A DNA stretch of 64,000 bases, taken from positions 99,004 to 163,003 of the forward strand of contig DKRV01000032.1 in NCBI GenBank assembly GCA_002472405.1, read 5' to 3'. The DNA is from Clostridiales bacterium UBA7273 (GTDB lineage: Bacteria > Bacillota > Clostridia > Oscillospirales > Oscillospiraceae). Positions 51,882 to 59,854 of the stretch are shown piece after piece; the first letter of the stretch is position 1, and every line of letters begins with the position of its first letter. The translations under genes and the position numbers were made by a program. The notes under the pieces are model-generated. The model saw only the letters and a list, made by a program, of their open reading frames with translations, was not told where the DNA came from and ran no database searches.

Positions 51882-53075
51882 ATGCCTCAAATCAATCCTC
51901 CCAAATATGTCAGGCAAATTCTGTTCGGTCTGCAGGCGCGAGGGCATCTTGCCTATCTCGTCGGCGGCTGTGTTCGCGATGTTATTATGGACATTACGCC
52001 GCAGGACTGGGATATATGCACGAGTGCCCTGCCTGAAGAGGTAATGGAGCTTTTCCCCGGCTCGCGTCCTACGGGTCTTGAGCACGGAACGGTCACGGTC
52101 ATCATCGGCAGCAAGAGCGCCGAGGTCACGACTTTCAGGACCGAGGGCGACTATCGCGATCACCGCAGGCCGGATTCAGTCACCTTTGTTTCCGACCTCA
52201 TCACCGATCTCAGCCGCCGTGATTTTACCATGAATGCTATTGCTCTTTCGGCCGACGGTATGCTTGCCGATCCGTTTGACGGAGTGAGCGACATTGAAAA
52301 GCGCTGCATTCGCTGTGTCGGAAATCCTAAACTGAGGTTTACCGAGGATGCACTGCGAATGTTCCGTGCTCTGAGATTTTCCGCAAGGCTCGGTTTTACC
52401 ATTGAATACGACACGCTCAGCGCAATTGAAGAGTGCGCCGAGCTTGCTTCCGAGCTCGCGCCGGAAAGAGTGCGCGACGAGGTAGAAAAAATTCTGCTCA
52501 CAACACGGCCGGAGACGATGAGCGCCGCAATAAGCTTCGGACTTTTGAAAAAATACATAGGCGGCGCAGGCTGGAAAACACCCAATTTTGCCGACCTTGC
52601 AAGCATGCCGCGCAAGCCGCTTTCGCGTTGGGTCGCATTCAGTATCATGCTCCGCAAATACGGGTATATTCCCTCGGCAAGGGAATTTCTCAAGCAGCTT
52701 AGGCTTGACGGGCGCACAATACGTTGCTGCACTGACGCCGAGGTGCTTTTGAGTCAGGATCCGCCTTCGGACAGTCTCGGCTGGAAAAAGCTCTTGAACC
52801 GCTACGGCGTCGATACCGTCACCTGTGCTGTTCAGGCTTATTCCGTCATAATGGGCATCGACTGCGAAAAGGAGCTGCGAGCCGTTCTCAAAAGCGGAGA
52901 GTGCTTTTCGCTCAAGCATCTTGCCGTCACGGGCGACGATCTGCTGTCGCTCGGCCTAAAAGGACCGGAGCTTGGCGAGATGCTGAAGTTTTTGCTCGAA
53001 TATGTTATGGAATACCCCGATAATAATAAACGCGAAATTTTGCTCGAGCTTGCAAAATATTCGGAGGAGAGCTGA
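51882..53075 (+). CDS. cca: CCA tRNA nucleotidyltransferase (class II)
   Basis: A 397-residue poly(A) polymerase-family enzyme that adds or repairs the tRNA 3' CCA end. The nucleotidyl-transfer motif is GGCVRDVIMDITPQDWDICTSA (Gly-Gly and the Asp pair), followed by SRRDFTMNAIA, RFTEDALRMFRALRFSARLGF and the ERVRDEVEKIL neck. The C-terminal region lacks an HD phosphohydrolase motif. I use ATG 51882; TTG 51873 is possible. It ends in a TGATG overlap with the next gene. Confidence 0.95.
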   Translation: MPQINPPKYVRQILFGLQARGHLAYLVGGCVRDVIMDITPQDWDICTSALPEEVMELFPGSRPTGLEHGTVTVIIGSKSAEVTTFRTEGDYRDHRRPDSVTFVSDLITDLSRRDFTMNAIALSADGMLADPFDGVSDIEKRCIRCVGNPKLRFTEDALRMFRALRFSARLGFTIEYDTLSAIEECAELASELAPERVRDEVEKILLTTRPETMSAAISFGLLKKYIGGAGWKTPNFADLASMPRKPLSRWVAFSIMLRKYGYIPSAREFLKQLRLDGRTIRCCTDAEVLLSQDPPSDSLGWKKLLNRYGVDTVTCAVQAYSVIMGIDCEKELRAVLKSGECFSLKHLAVTGDDLLSLGLKGPELGEMLKFLLEYVMEYPDNNKREILLELAKYSEES

Positions 53076-53647
53076 TGGATAAGGCAATGGAAGAGCTGCG
53101 CGGCCAATGTCTCGGCTGCGAGGGCTGCATTCTCGGCAAGACGCGCACGAAGCTCGTTTTCGGCGACGGTAACCCCAATGCGAAGATAATGCTCATCGGC
53201 GAAGGCCCCGGCGAGCAGGAGGATCTTCAGGGGCTTCCCTTTGTCGGCAGAGCAGGTATGCTGCTTGACGATATGCTCAGGATGATCGACCTTGACCGGG
53301 AACGTGTGTATATAGCCAACATCGTAAAATGCCGTCCGCCGCACAACCGCGATCCGCTGCCCGAGGAGAGGGCCGCGTGCTCGCAGTGGCTGAAAAAACA
53401 GATTGAGATCGTTGATCCGCTTATTATAATATGCCTTGGGCGCATCGCCGCCACTTCGCTCATTGACGAGGATTTTAGAATCACGCGCCAGCACGGACAA
53501 TGGTTTGACGTTGACGGCAGACGCTGCCTTGCAATATACCACCCCTCTGCTCTTCTGCGCGACGTTTCCAAACGTCCGGAAACGTTTACAGATCTCAGAG
53601 AAATAAGGAGTGAAATCCGCAGGCTATGCCCGGAGGTGTACGAATGA
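53075..53647 (+). CDS. Type-4 uracil-DNA glycosylase (iron-sulfur)
   Basis: A 190-residue thermophile-type UDG that removes uracil from DNA. Cysteines for the [4Fe-4S] cluster appear as C-x2-C-x2-C in CLGCEGC (residues 12-18), then VKCRPP and AACSQW. The catalytic loop is GEGPGEQED, with GLPFVGRAGMLL and the DNA-binding HPSALLR. ATG 53075 overlaps the cca stop. Family members often carry genes of DNA or tRNA repair as neighbours, consistent here. Confidence 0.93.
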   Translation: MDKAMEELRGQCLGCEGCILGKTRTKLVFGDGNPNAKIMLIGEGPGEQEDLQGLPFVGRAGMLLDDMLRMIDLDRERVYIANIVKCRPPHNRDPLPEERAACSQWLKKQIEIVDPLIIICLGRIAATSLIDEDFRITRQHGQWFDVDGRRCLAIYHPSALLRDVSKRPETFTDLREIRSEIRRLCPEVYE

Positions 53648-54447
53648 TTTACAACATTCGCGAGTACACTCGGGACGACACAGCCGCGATGAGGTCTCTC
53701 TGGATCGACGCTTTCGGCGATCCGGCAGAGCTTATCGACCGATTTTTCGAGCTGCTGCCCTCGATGGGCACGGGCTTTGTTGCCGAGCTTGACGGCGAAA
53801 TTTTCGGTGCGGCATATGTGCTGGACGCATTTTTGCATCTGCCCGGCGGCGAGACGAAAAAGCTTGCATATATCTACGCCGTTTCCGTTGACGAAAGCGC
53901 GCAGGGGCGCGGCATCGGTGCCGAGCTTACAAGGGCTTGCATGCGAAACGCGTGGGAATATTCGGCCGATATCTGCTGCACGCTCCCGGCGAAGGGTTCT
54001 CTGTACGATTGGTACGAAAGCCGCTGCGGCCTTGCCGCGGCAAGCTATTGCAGCTATGAAAGCGTCAGCGCTTCCTCTGAGCTTGACGGAATCAGGCGTT
54101 TGAGCGCCGATGAATACGGCTTTCTGCGCGAGGATATGCTCAAGGGCAAGGCTCATGTGAGCTTTTATTACGGTTATCTGTGCTTTCAGGAGGAAATTTT
54201 CACGTCATCCGTCGGCGGATTTTTCGAGTATAAAGGCGGCGTAGCCTGTGGCTATGTTGAAAACGGAACCTTGTTTGTAAAGGAAGCGCTCGGCGATGCA
54301 CCCGAATTTATTCCGGCGCTGTGCACATCGCTCGGAGCGGAAAAAGCCGTTATAAGGCGCGCAAGCGCACATGGCGAACGCTATATAGCGGCATATCAGA
54401 GCAAGGACTTTCCGCCCGACACGGTTTGGAACTTAACATTGGACTAA
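53644..54447 (+). CDS. GNAT-family N-acetyltransferase with C-terminal extension
   Basis: A 267-residue protein. Residues ~1-135 are a GNAT domain: REYTRDDTAAMRSLWIDAFGD, then the acetyl-CoA loop VDESAQGRGIGAELTRAC. The C-terminal half is a second, sterol-carrier-like or degenerate GNAT half as in Eis-type proteins. Substrate unknown. The start is ATG 53644, overlapping the glycosylase stop as ATGA; the longer frame upstream lies inside that gene. A terminator overlaps its stop codon. Confidence 0.85.
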   Translation: MIYNIREYTRDDTAAMRSLWIDAFGDPAELIDRFFELLPSMGTGFVAELDGEIFGAAYVLDAFLHLPGGETKKLAYIYAVSVDESAQGRGIGAELTRACMRNAWEYSADICCTLPAKGSLYDWYESRCGLAAASYCSYESVSASSELDGIRRLSADEYGFLREDMLKGKAHVSFYYGYLCFQEEIFTSSVGGFFEYKGGVACGYVENGTLFVKEALGDAPEFIPALCTSLGAEKAVIRRASAHGERYIAAYQSKDFPPDTVWNLTLD

Positions 54448-54473
54448 AAAAGCACCCGGATGGGTGCTTTTTT
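54446..54473. terminator. Bidirectional terminator between the GNAT gene and galM
   Basis: AAAAAAGCACCC (54446-54457) pairs with GGGTGCTTTTTT (54462-54473), 4-base loop. It shares bases with the stop codons of both convergent genes. Confidence 0.93.
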
Positions 54474-55444
54474 CAGCATATTAAGAACTTATAGCTCGTT
54501 TTTGAATAATATTTTTCACCGGCGCGCAGAAGTGCAGACGGGAACTCGGGATGGTTCGGACTGTCGGGATAATACTGCGTTTCAAGGCACAAGCCTGAGT
54601 TTTTGCCGTAAACCGCGCCGCCCTTTCCGAGCCGCAGCCCTGTTGCGCCGCCGGCATAAAACTGCACTGCCGGCATATCGGTCGCAAGGGTCATTGCTAT
54701 GCCGCTTTCTCTGCTAACAAGCCTCGCACACGGCTCGTTACCGCTGAGCACAAAGCAGTGGTCGTAAAAGCCGTTTTCAATTCTTCGCATTTTTCGGAAA
54801 TCAAATTCCGCTCCCGAAACTGCGCGCACCTCGCCTGTAGGGATAAGCTCCTCATCAACAGGCAAATAGCCGTCGGCATTTATCAGCAGCTCATGGTCAA
54901 GGATATCTCCCCTGCCGGAAAGGTTAAAGTAGCTGTGGTTTGTAAGATTTAAATATGTATCGGCATCGGATGTGGCCTCGTAGCTTATACTGAGCTCATT
55001 ATCCTCGGAAAACTCATACGTCACGCGGACATCGACTTTTCCCGGGAATCCGTCGCCGCCGTCGGGGTCGGATATGCCAAGCGTGAGCGCATTCTCCCCT
55101 ACCGCTATCTCGGTAAAGCGGCGCTTGCTCAGGCCGTTTCCGCCGTGGAGCGTATTCTTCCCCTCATTTGCGCTTATCTTATATTCTCTGCCGTTTAGCA
55201 CAAACGAGGCATTCGATATGCGGTTTGCGTATCGGCCGACGAATGCGCCGAAATAACCGTCATTGCGCAGGTACTCTCCCGGAGTGTCGTACCCGAGCGC
55301 AACATCCGTCGGCACTCCGTTTCTATTCGGGACGACAATACTCTGCACCGCAGCGCCGAGGCTTGCTATGCGCACATACGCACCAGAAGGATTTTTGATC
55401 GTATACATCTCATAATCACCGAATGTGCTTTTTTCCATAGCCAT
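54473..55444 (-). CDS. galM: Aldose 1-epimerase (galactose mutarotase)
   Basis: A 323-residue enzyme that interconverts alpha and beta aldoses. FVGRYANRISNASF, NTLHGGNGLSKRRF, LTNHSYFNLSG (catalytic His) and CLETQYYPDSPNHPEFP (catalytic Glu) are intact. Three nearby ATGs exist; the one at 55444 is 8 bases from GGAGG and is preferred over 55450, which is only 2 bases away. No Leloir-pathway genes are adjacent; it stands alone. Confidence 0.95.
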   Translation of the reverse strand: MAMEKSTFGDYEMYTIKNPSGAYVRIASLGAAVQSIVVPNRNGVPTDVALGYDTPGEYLRNDGYFGAFVGRYANRISNASFVLNGREYKISANEGKNTLHGGNGLSKRRFTEIAVGENALTLGISDPDGGDGFPGKVDVRVTYEFSEDNELSISYEATSDADTYLNLTNHSYFNLSGRGDILDHELLINADGYLPVDEELIPTGEVRAVSGAEFDFRKMRRIENGFYDHCFVLSGNEPCARLVSRESGIAMTLATDMPAVQFYAGGATGLRLGKGGAVYGKNSGLCLETQYYPDSPNHPEFPSALLRAGEKYYSKTSYKFLIC

Positions 55445-55522
55445 GGGCATCCCCTCCGTTTCCTGAGCCTATTATACTTCCGCACGCCGCACCATTCAAG
55501 ACTTTTGGGCAGTCGACCGGGC

Positions 55523-55645
55523 AATTGCGCACGAAAATGTGCAATTATAGTTATTATATTATCATTCTATTTGGGAATTGCGCAGATTTTTCAGCAAAAA
55601 ACAATGCTCCGATTCAATTTCATATGTTGACAATCATGCGCAATT
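55523..55645. repeat. Three copies of an AATTGCGCA motif upstream of nfnA (putative operators)
   Basis: AATTGCGCA occurs at 55523-55531 and 55576-55584, and inverted at 55637-55645. The first copy continues as TGCGCA-N8-TGCAATT, a near palindrome. The third lies inside the 17-base spacer of the nfnA promoter, where a bound protein would block RNA polymerase. The regulator is not identified; a GntR-family gene follows the operon at 58215. Confidence 0.55.
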
Positions 55646-55655
55646 GAATTAGAAT
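55627..55655 (+). promoter_or_regulatory. Promoter of the nfnAB operon
   Basis: TTGACA (55627-55632), 17 bases, TAGAAT (55650-55655). The leader is about 50 bases and ends in AAGAGGT before ATG 55711. Confidence 0.8.
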
Positions 55656-55710
55656 TAATTTTGTTGCAAATGGCTTGAACAAAATAATTATAATGATAAG
55701 AGGTAATAAG

Positions 55711-56577
55711 ATGTTTAAAGTCGTACAAAAAAGATTTCTGAACGATGCAAAGAGCATTTGCCTGTTCGAGATCGAAGCCCCGCTGGTCGCAAAGCACGCG
55801 CAGGCAGGTCAGTTCGTCATCTTCCGTCTGGATGAGCAGGGAGAGCGTACTCCTGTTTCCGTAGCAGGCTATGACCGCGAAAAAGGCACCGTTACCGTTA
55901 TGGTACAGGCTGCCGGCCGCACCACCAAGATGCTGCACACCGTTGAGGAAGGCGATTACATCACCGACTTCGTCGGCCCCCTCGGCAAGGCTACCGAGAT
56001 GGACGGTCTGAAGAAAGTCTGCGTTGTCGGCGGCGGCGTCGGCTGCGCTATCGCATACCCCATCGCCAAGGAAATGCACGAAAAGGGCATTGACGTCACC
56101 TTTATCGCAGGCTTCAGAAGCGCAGATATCGTCATCCTGAAGGACGAGCTCAAGGCCGCTTCCGATAAGCTCATCATGTGCACCGACGACGGCACCTACG
56201 GCGAGAAGGGCTTCACCACCGAGTATCTCAAGCAGGAGATCGAGGCCAACATCAAAGATGGCAAGCCTCAGTTTGACCGCGTTATCGCTATCGGCCCGGA
56301 CATCATGATGAAGTTCCTGGCTGAGGTCACCCGTCCTTACGGCATCAAGACCATCATCTCCCTCGATCCGATCATGGTAGACGGCACAGGCATGTGCGGC
56401 GGCTGCCGTGTCATCGTCGGCGGCGAGACCAAGTTTGCCTGCGTTGACGGTCCCGACTTCGACGCACATGAGGTCGATTTCGACTCGCTTATAAAGCGCG
56501 CAGCGTTCTACAAGGAAGAGCAGGACGAGGCTGCAAAGCATATCTGCAATATGACCGGAGGTAAGCGCAATGGCTAA
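55711..56577 (+). CDS. nfnA: NfnA: NADH-dependent ferredoxin-NADP oxidoreductase, FAD/[2Fe-2S] subunit
   Basis: A 288-residue ferredoxin-NADP reductase-like subunit. The FAD loop is RTPVSVAGYD, the NAD(P) loop VVGGGVGCAIAYP, and the [2Fe-2S] cluster cysteines lie in GMCGGCRV and KFACVDGPDFD near the C-terminus. With NfnB it forms an electron-bifurcating transhydrogenase that couples NADPH to NADH and reduced ferredoxin, suiting a butyrate-forming anaerobe. Relatives act as PyrK or SudB; the nfnB gene beside it fixes the choice. ATG 55711 follows AAGAGGT. Codon use is strongly biased toward C-ending codons, so expression is probably high. Confidence 0.9.
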   Translation: MFKVVQKRFLNDAKSICLFEIEAPLVAKHAQAGQFVIFRLDEQGERTPVSVAGYDREKGTVTVMVQAAGRTTKMLHTVEEGDYITDFVGPLGKATEMDGLKKVCVVGGGVGCAIAYPIAKEMHEKGIDVTFIAGFRSADIVILKDELKAASDKLIMCTDDGTYGEKGFTTEYLKQEIEANIKDGKPQFDRVIAIGPDIMMKFLAEVTRPYGIKTIISLDPIMVDGTGMCGGCRVIVGGETKFACVDGPDFDAHEVDFDSLIKRAAFYKEEQDEAAKHICNMTGGKRNG

Positions 56578-57961
56578 TATGAGAATGGATAAAAACCCGA
56601 TGCCCGAGCAGGATCCCGTAGTCCGCGCCGGCAACTTTGACGAGGTCGCTCTCGGCTACACTCCCGAGATGGCAATGGACGAGGCAAAGCGCTGCCTCAA
56701 CTGCCACAACATGCCCTGCCGCACCGGCTGCCCCGTTTCGGTACGCATCCCCGAGTTCATCGCCAAGGTCGCAGAGGGCGACTTTGACGCAGCTTATGAG
56801 ATCATCACCTCCACCAACTCCCTGCCTGCAGTCTGCGGTCGTGTTTGTCCGCAGGAGAAACAGTGCGAGAGCAAGTGCGTTCGCGGCATTAAGGGCGAGA
56901 GCGTCGGCATCGGCCGCCTCGAGCGCTTTGTCGCCGACTACCACATGAACAAGGAAGTCAAGGACGAGGTCAAGGCTCCCGAATCCAACGGTCACCGCAT
57001 CGCGATCGTCGGCTCCGGCCCTGCCAGCCTCACCTGCGCAGGCGATCTGCGCAAGATGGGCTACGACGTCACCATCTTTGAAGCATTCCACAAGTCCGGC
57101 GGCGTTCTGGTTTACGGTATCCCCCAGTTCCGTCTGCCCAAGGAGATCGTTGCTGCCGAGATCGAGAACCTCAAGGCCATGGGCGTTAAGATCATAAACA
57201 ATGCCATCATCGGCAAGAGTGAGACTGTTGACGAGCTGTTCGAGGACGGCTATGAGGCCGTGTTCATCGGCTCCGGCGCCGGTCTGCCCCAGTTCCTGCA
57301 CATCCCCGGCGAGAACCTCCTCGGCGTTTACTCGGCAAACGAGCTTCTTACCCGTGTAAACCTCATGAAGGCTTACCGCGATGATTACGACACGCCGATA
57401 AAGCATTTCCACAACGTCTGCGTCGTCGGCGCAGGCAACGTCGCAATGGACGCAGCGCGCGTTTCCAAGCGTCTGGGCGCAGAGCATGTTTACATTGCTT
57501 ACCGCCGCGGCAAGGAAGAGCTGCCTGCCCGTAAGGAAGAGGTCGAGCATGCCGAGGCAGAGGGCATCGAGTTCCGTCTGCTCAACAACCCCGTAGCCAT
57601 CCACGCCGGCGAGGACGGCCACGTCACCGGTATCGAGCTTCAGAAGCAGGAGCTTGGCGAGCCGGACGAAAAGGGCCGCCGCAAGCCCGTTCCCGTTGAG
57701 GGCTCAAACTGGATCCTCGACGTTGATACCGTCGTTATCGCCATCGGCACCAGCCCCAACCCCCTGATCCGCAACACCACTAAGGGTCTGACCTTCACCC
57801 GTAAGGGCGGCATTGAGGCAGACGAAGGCGGCGCAACGGCTCGCGAGGGCGTTTTCGCAGGCGGCGACGCAGTCACCGGCGCTGCAACCGTTATCCTCGC
57901 AATGGGCGCAGGCAAAACCGGCGCAAAGAGCATCGACGAGTACATAAAGAGCAAGAAGTAA
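56570..57961 (+). CDS. nfnB: NfnB: NADPH-binding flavoprotein subunit (GltD-like)
   Basis: A 463-residue flavoprotein of the glutamate-synthase small-subunit family. N-terminal [4Fe-4S] ligands are in CLNCHNMPCRTGCPV and CGRVCPQEKQCESKC. Two Rossmann loops follow: IVGSGPASLTCAGDL (FAD) and VVGAGNVAMDAARVSKRLG (NADPH). The end has GVFAGGDAVTGAATVILAMG. Overlap with nfnA is 8 bases. No large GltB subunit gene is present, which argues for Nfn and against glutamate synthase. A strong terminator follows. Confidence 0.92.
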   Translation: MANMRMDKNPMPEQDPVVRAGNFDEVALGYTPEMAMDEAKRCLNCHNMPCRTGCPVSVRIPEFIAKVAEGDFDAAYEIITSTNSLPAVCGRVCPQEKQCESKCVRGIKGESVGIGRLERFVADYHMNKEVKDEVKAPESNGHRIAIVGSGPASLTCAGDLRKMGYDVTIFEAFHKSGGVLVYGIPQFRLPKEIVAAEIENLKAMGVKIINNAIIGKSETVDELFEDGYEAVFIGSGAGLPQFLHIPGENLLGVYSANELLTRVNLMKAYRDDYDTPIKHFHNVCVVGAGNVAMDAARVSKRLGAEHVYIAYRRGKEELPARKEEVEHAEAEGIEFRLLNNPVAIHAGEDGHVTGIELQKQELGEPDEKGRRKPVPVEGSNWILDVDTVVIAIGTSPNPLIRNTTKGLTFTRKGGIEADEGGATAREGVFAGGDAVTGAATVILAMGAGKTGAKSIDEYIKSKK

Positions 57962-57977
57962 GTCCAAATAACACAGC

Positions 57978-58009
57978 ATAAGCACCGATGCAATCGCATC
58001 GGTGCTTAT
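57978..58009 (+). terminator. Terminator of the nfnAB operon
   Basis: A perfect 14-bp stem (57978-57991 with 57996-58009) and AATC loop, followed by TTCTTTGCGGTTTTTC. Confidence 0.93.
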
Positions 58010-58148
58010 TTCTTTGCGGTTTTTCAGACAAATTTGGATAACGCTGTTGATATTTGCTTGTATGCCGGGAATATTACTAAAATTTTTATTAAAAATGCAC
58101 TCAAGGGCTTGCATTTAGGCAGCATCTGCCGTAGAATAGCGGATGTAT

Positions 58149-58177
58149 TTGAGTTCATTTTATATTTGACGTATTAT
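58149..58177 (+). promoter_or_regulatory. Candidate promoter of the GntR regulator gene
   Basis: TTGAGT (58149-58154), 17 bases, TATTAT (58172-58177). A TTGACG at 58166-58171 with TAATCA at 58188-58193 is an alternative. The stretch 58010-58148 holds two small hairpins (AAATGCA/TGCATTT and GGCAG/CTGCC) but no gene. Confidence 0.45.
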
Positions 58178-58214
58178 ATTTTGCTTCTAATCAAGCACGA
58201 AAGGATTGATTTCA

Positions 58215-58961
58215 TTGAAACGCGATCAGTTCCAGGTATACCTTGACGCAAATCCGAGCGCGAAGCTGCGCGATATCGTTTCGCAGATGCTTTATGACGA
58301 GATCGTCTCGCTGTGCATAGCTCCGGGAACGAAGCTCAATGTAAACAGCATTGCCTCCGCCCTCGGCATATCACGCACTCCCGTTGCAGAAGCAATAATG
58401 AACCTGTGTGAGCAGGGCTTTGTTGTTTCAAAGCCGGATACGAGCGGTTTCTTCGTAATTGATCTGAGCCTTAAGGACATGATTGACCTTTATGACGTAC
58501 GCGCGGCGATCGAGTGCGAGGCTGCCGCCCTGTGCACCGAGCGCGCCGATGCCGGCACCGTAAACGAGCTTGACAGGCTCGCCGGTGAATTTGCCGACTG
58601 CGTTATCCGCAAGGACTACGACGGCATGATCGCGACCGACATGCCCTTCCACGGCCTTATAGTCGAGTCCTGCGGCAACAAGTACATCCATAAGTGCTAT
58701 AAGATGCTGCTGCCGAACCTGACGATGTATCAGTCCTCCATGATAAAATTCATCAGCAACTCTTCCGAGGATAACCCCTGGTCGCCAAGCGTTATTTATA
58801 ACCACGTTGCGGTCGTCGAGGCGATAAAGATGCACATCCCCGACCTTGCAAAGCAGGCAATGGCAGACCATGTTAAGTCAAGCCTTAACTTCACCATGTT
58901 CTCTGGCGGCGGCGCAGATCCTTTCTCAACTGTCAGAAAGCCGAAGCCCGGCAAAAAGTGA
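58215..58961 (+). CDS. GntR-family (FCD) transcriptional regulator
   Basis: A 248-residue regulator. The winged helix-turn-helix (LRDIVSQMLYDEIVSLCIAPGTKLN to ALGISRTPVAEAIMNLCEQGFV) is followed by an FCD ligand domain (DLYDVRAAIECEAAALC, then FHGLIVESCGNKYI with metal-binding His). Such proteins sense small carboxylates. The start is TTG 58215, 9 bases after AAAGGA. It lies downstream of nfnAB but behind its terminator. A role on the repeats upstream of nfnA is a guess: the common FadR-type site TNGTnnnACNA was not found there. Confidence 0.9.
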   Translation: MKRDQFQVYLDANPSAKLRDIVSQMLYDEIVSLCIAPGTKLNVNSIASALGISRTPVAEAIMNLCEQGFVVSKPDTSGFFVIDLSLKDMIDLYDVRAAIECEAAALCTERADAGTVNELDRLAGEFADCVIRKDYDGMIATDMPFHGLIVESCGNKYIHKCYKMLLPNLTMYQSSMIKFISNSSEDNPWSPSVIYNHVAVVEAIKMHIPDLAKQAMADHVKSSLNFTMFSGGGADPFSTVRKPKPGKK

Positions 58962-58968
58962 ATAATTT

Positions 58969-58994
58969 AAGCAGACGGCCGAGGCCGTCTGCTT
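58969..58994. terminator. Terminator between the GntR and EcsC genes
   Basis: AAGCAGACGGCC (58969-58980) pairs with GGCCGTCTGCTT (58983-58994) with a tight loop, then TTTTAA on the plus strand. It serves the GntR gene and perhaps the convergent ecsC gene. Confidence 0.88.
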
Positions 58995-58996
58995 TT

Positions 58997-59773
58997 TTAA
59001 TGCTTGTTCTTGATATCGTGCAGGAATCTGCGGTTGTATTTCATGCTTGCATAGCGCGTGATGCGGTCAATGTATATTGGGTCGTACGCTCCGCCCACGG
59101 CGCCGACGATGGGTATTCCCTGCAAAAATTTCATGTACAAAAGCTCGCCCGACAGACCATCGGCAGCGATCTTCACTTCTGTTTTCATCGTTTCCTCGTC
59201 AGGCTCTGCGCCGTGCTCAATGAAATAGTTAACTCGCTCGTCGGCGGCTTTCAGCTCGTCTCCGCTGCGGAGAGCTGCGCCAATCAGCAGCAGGATGAAA
59301 TACTTTTCGTCCATTCTGTCGTAATCATAGCCGTAGCCGAGGGCAGTTTCATACAAGCTCTTGAGCAGCATTCCCGTGAAAACCGGAATATCCGGTATGC
59401 CGACGCCGATAAGCCCCATGCCGATCCCGGAAACGCCCGATGCGACCGTGTTTTTCAGCTTTTGCGAGGCTGATCCGCGCGAGGCCTCGTTCAGAGCGCG
59501 CCCGGTCGGATTGTTTTCGGCAATTATGCGCCGCACACGGCTGCTGCGCTCGATATCGCGGCGGTTATAGGTTTTTTCAATAACTCCCGTCCCTTTTGCG
59601 AAGATAAGCTCAAAGGCCTTTGCAAATCCCGTGTCGAGCGTATCCTTGAGCTTTTCGGGCACCTTTGTCTGCAAAAATCGGTTCAGGCGGCTGTCGCTGC
59701 GCCGCGAGCGCTCGTCAATATATTTTTTCTCGGCTGCAAGCTGTTTGCGCCACGCACGTTCAAAATCATCCAT
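58997..59773 (-). CDS. EcsC-family protein
   Basis: A 258-residue protein beginning MDDFERAWRKQLAAEKKYIDE at ATG 59773 (AAAGGAG site; the 14 upstream codons are leader). The EcsC core is seen in the Gly-rich amphipathic stretch SGVSGIGMGLIGVGIPDIPVFTG and in ETALGYGYDYDRMDEKYFILLLIGAAL, then the closing IVGAVGGAYDPIYIDRI. The N-terminus is a charged helical region. EcsC proteins are named from an ABC-exporter operon in Bacillus, but their activity is unknown. It lies alone between two terminators. Confidence 0.87.
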   Translation of the reverse strand: MDDFERAWRKQLAAEKKYIDERSRRSDSRLNRFLQTKVPEKLKDTLDTGFAKAFELIFAKGTGVIEKTYNRRDIERSSRVRRIIAENNPTGRALNEASRGSASQKLKNTVASGVSGIGMGLIGVGIPDIPVFTGMLLKSLYETALGYGYDYDRMDEKYFILLLIGAALRSGDELKAADERVNYFIEHGAEPDEETMKTEVKIAADGLSGELLYMKFLQGIPIVGAVGGAYDPIYIDRITRYASMKYNRRFLHDIKNKH

Positions 59774-59817
59774 AGTCTCAGCTCCTTTGCCGTGATTATA
59801 CAATACTTCGCGCAAAA

Positions 59818-59847
59818 AGAAAAGACCGGCACGTGCCGGTCTTTTCT
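59818..59847 (-). terminator. Terminator after the AGCS symporter gene
   Basis: AGAAAAGACCGGC (59818-59830) pairs with GCCGGTCTTTTCT (59835-59847), ACGT loop, followed by a T-rich run on the minus strand. Confidence 0.9.
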
Positions 59848-59854
59848 ATGTCTG

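Noticed and set aside
55451..55710. FadR/GntR-type site TNGTnnnACNA upstream of nfnA
   Set aside because: I found no full match. ATTGTCAACAT near 55626-55635 comes close but has the wrong spacing, so the GntR link rests on position only.
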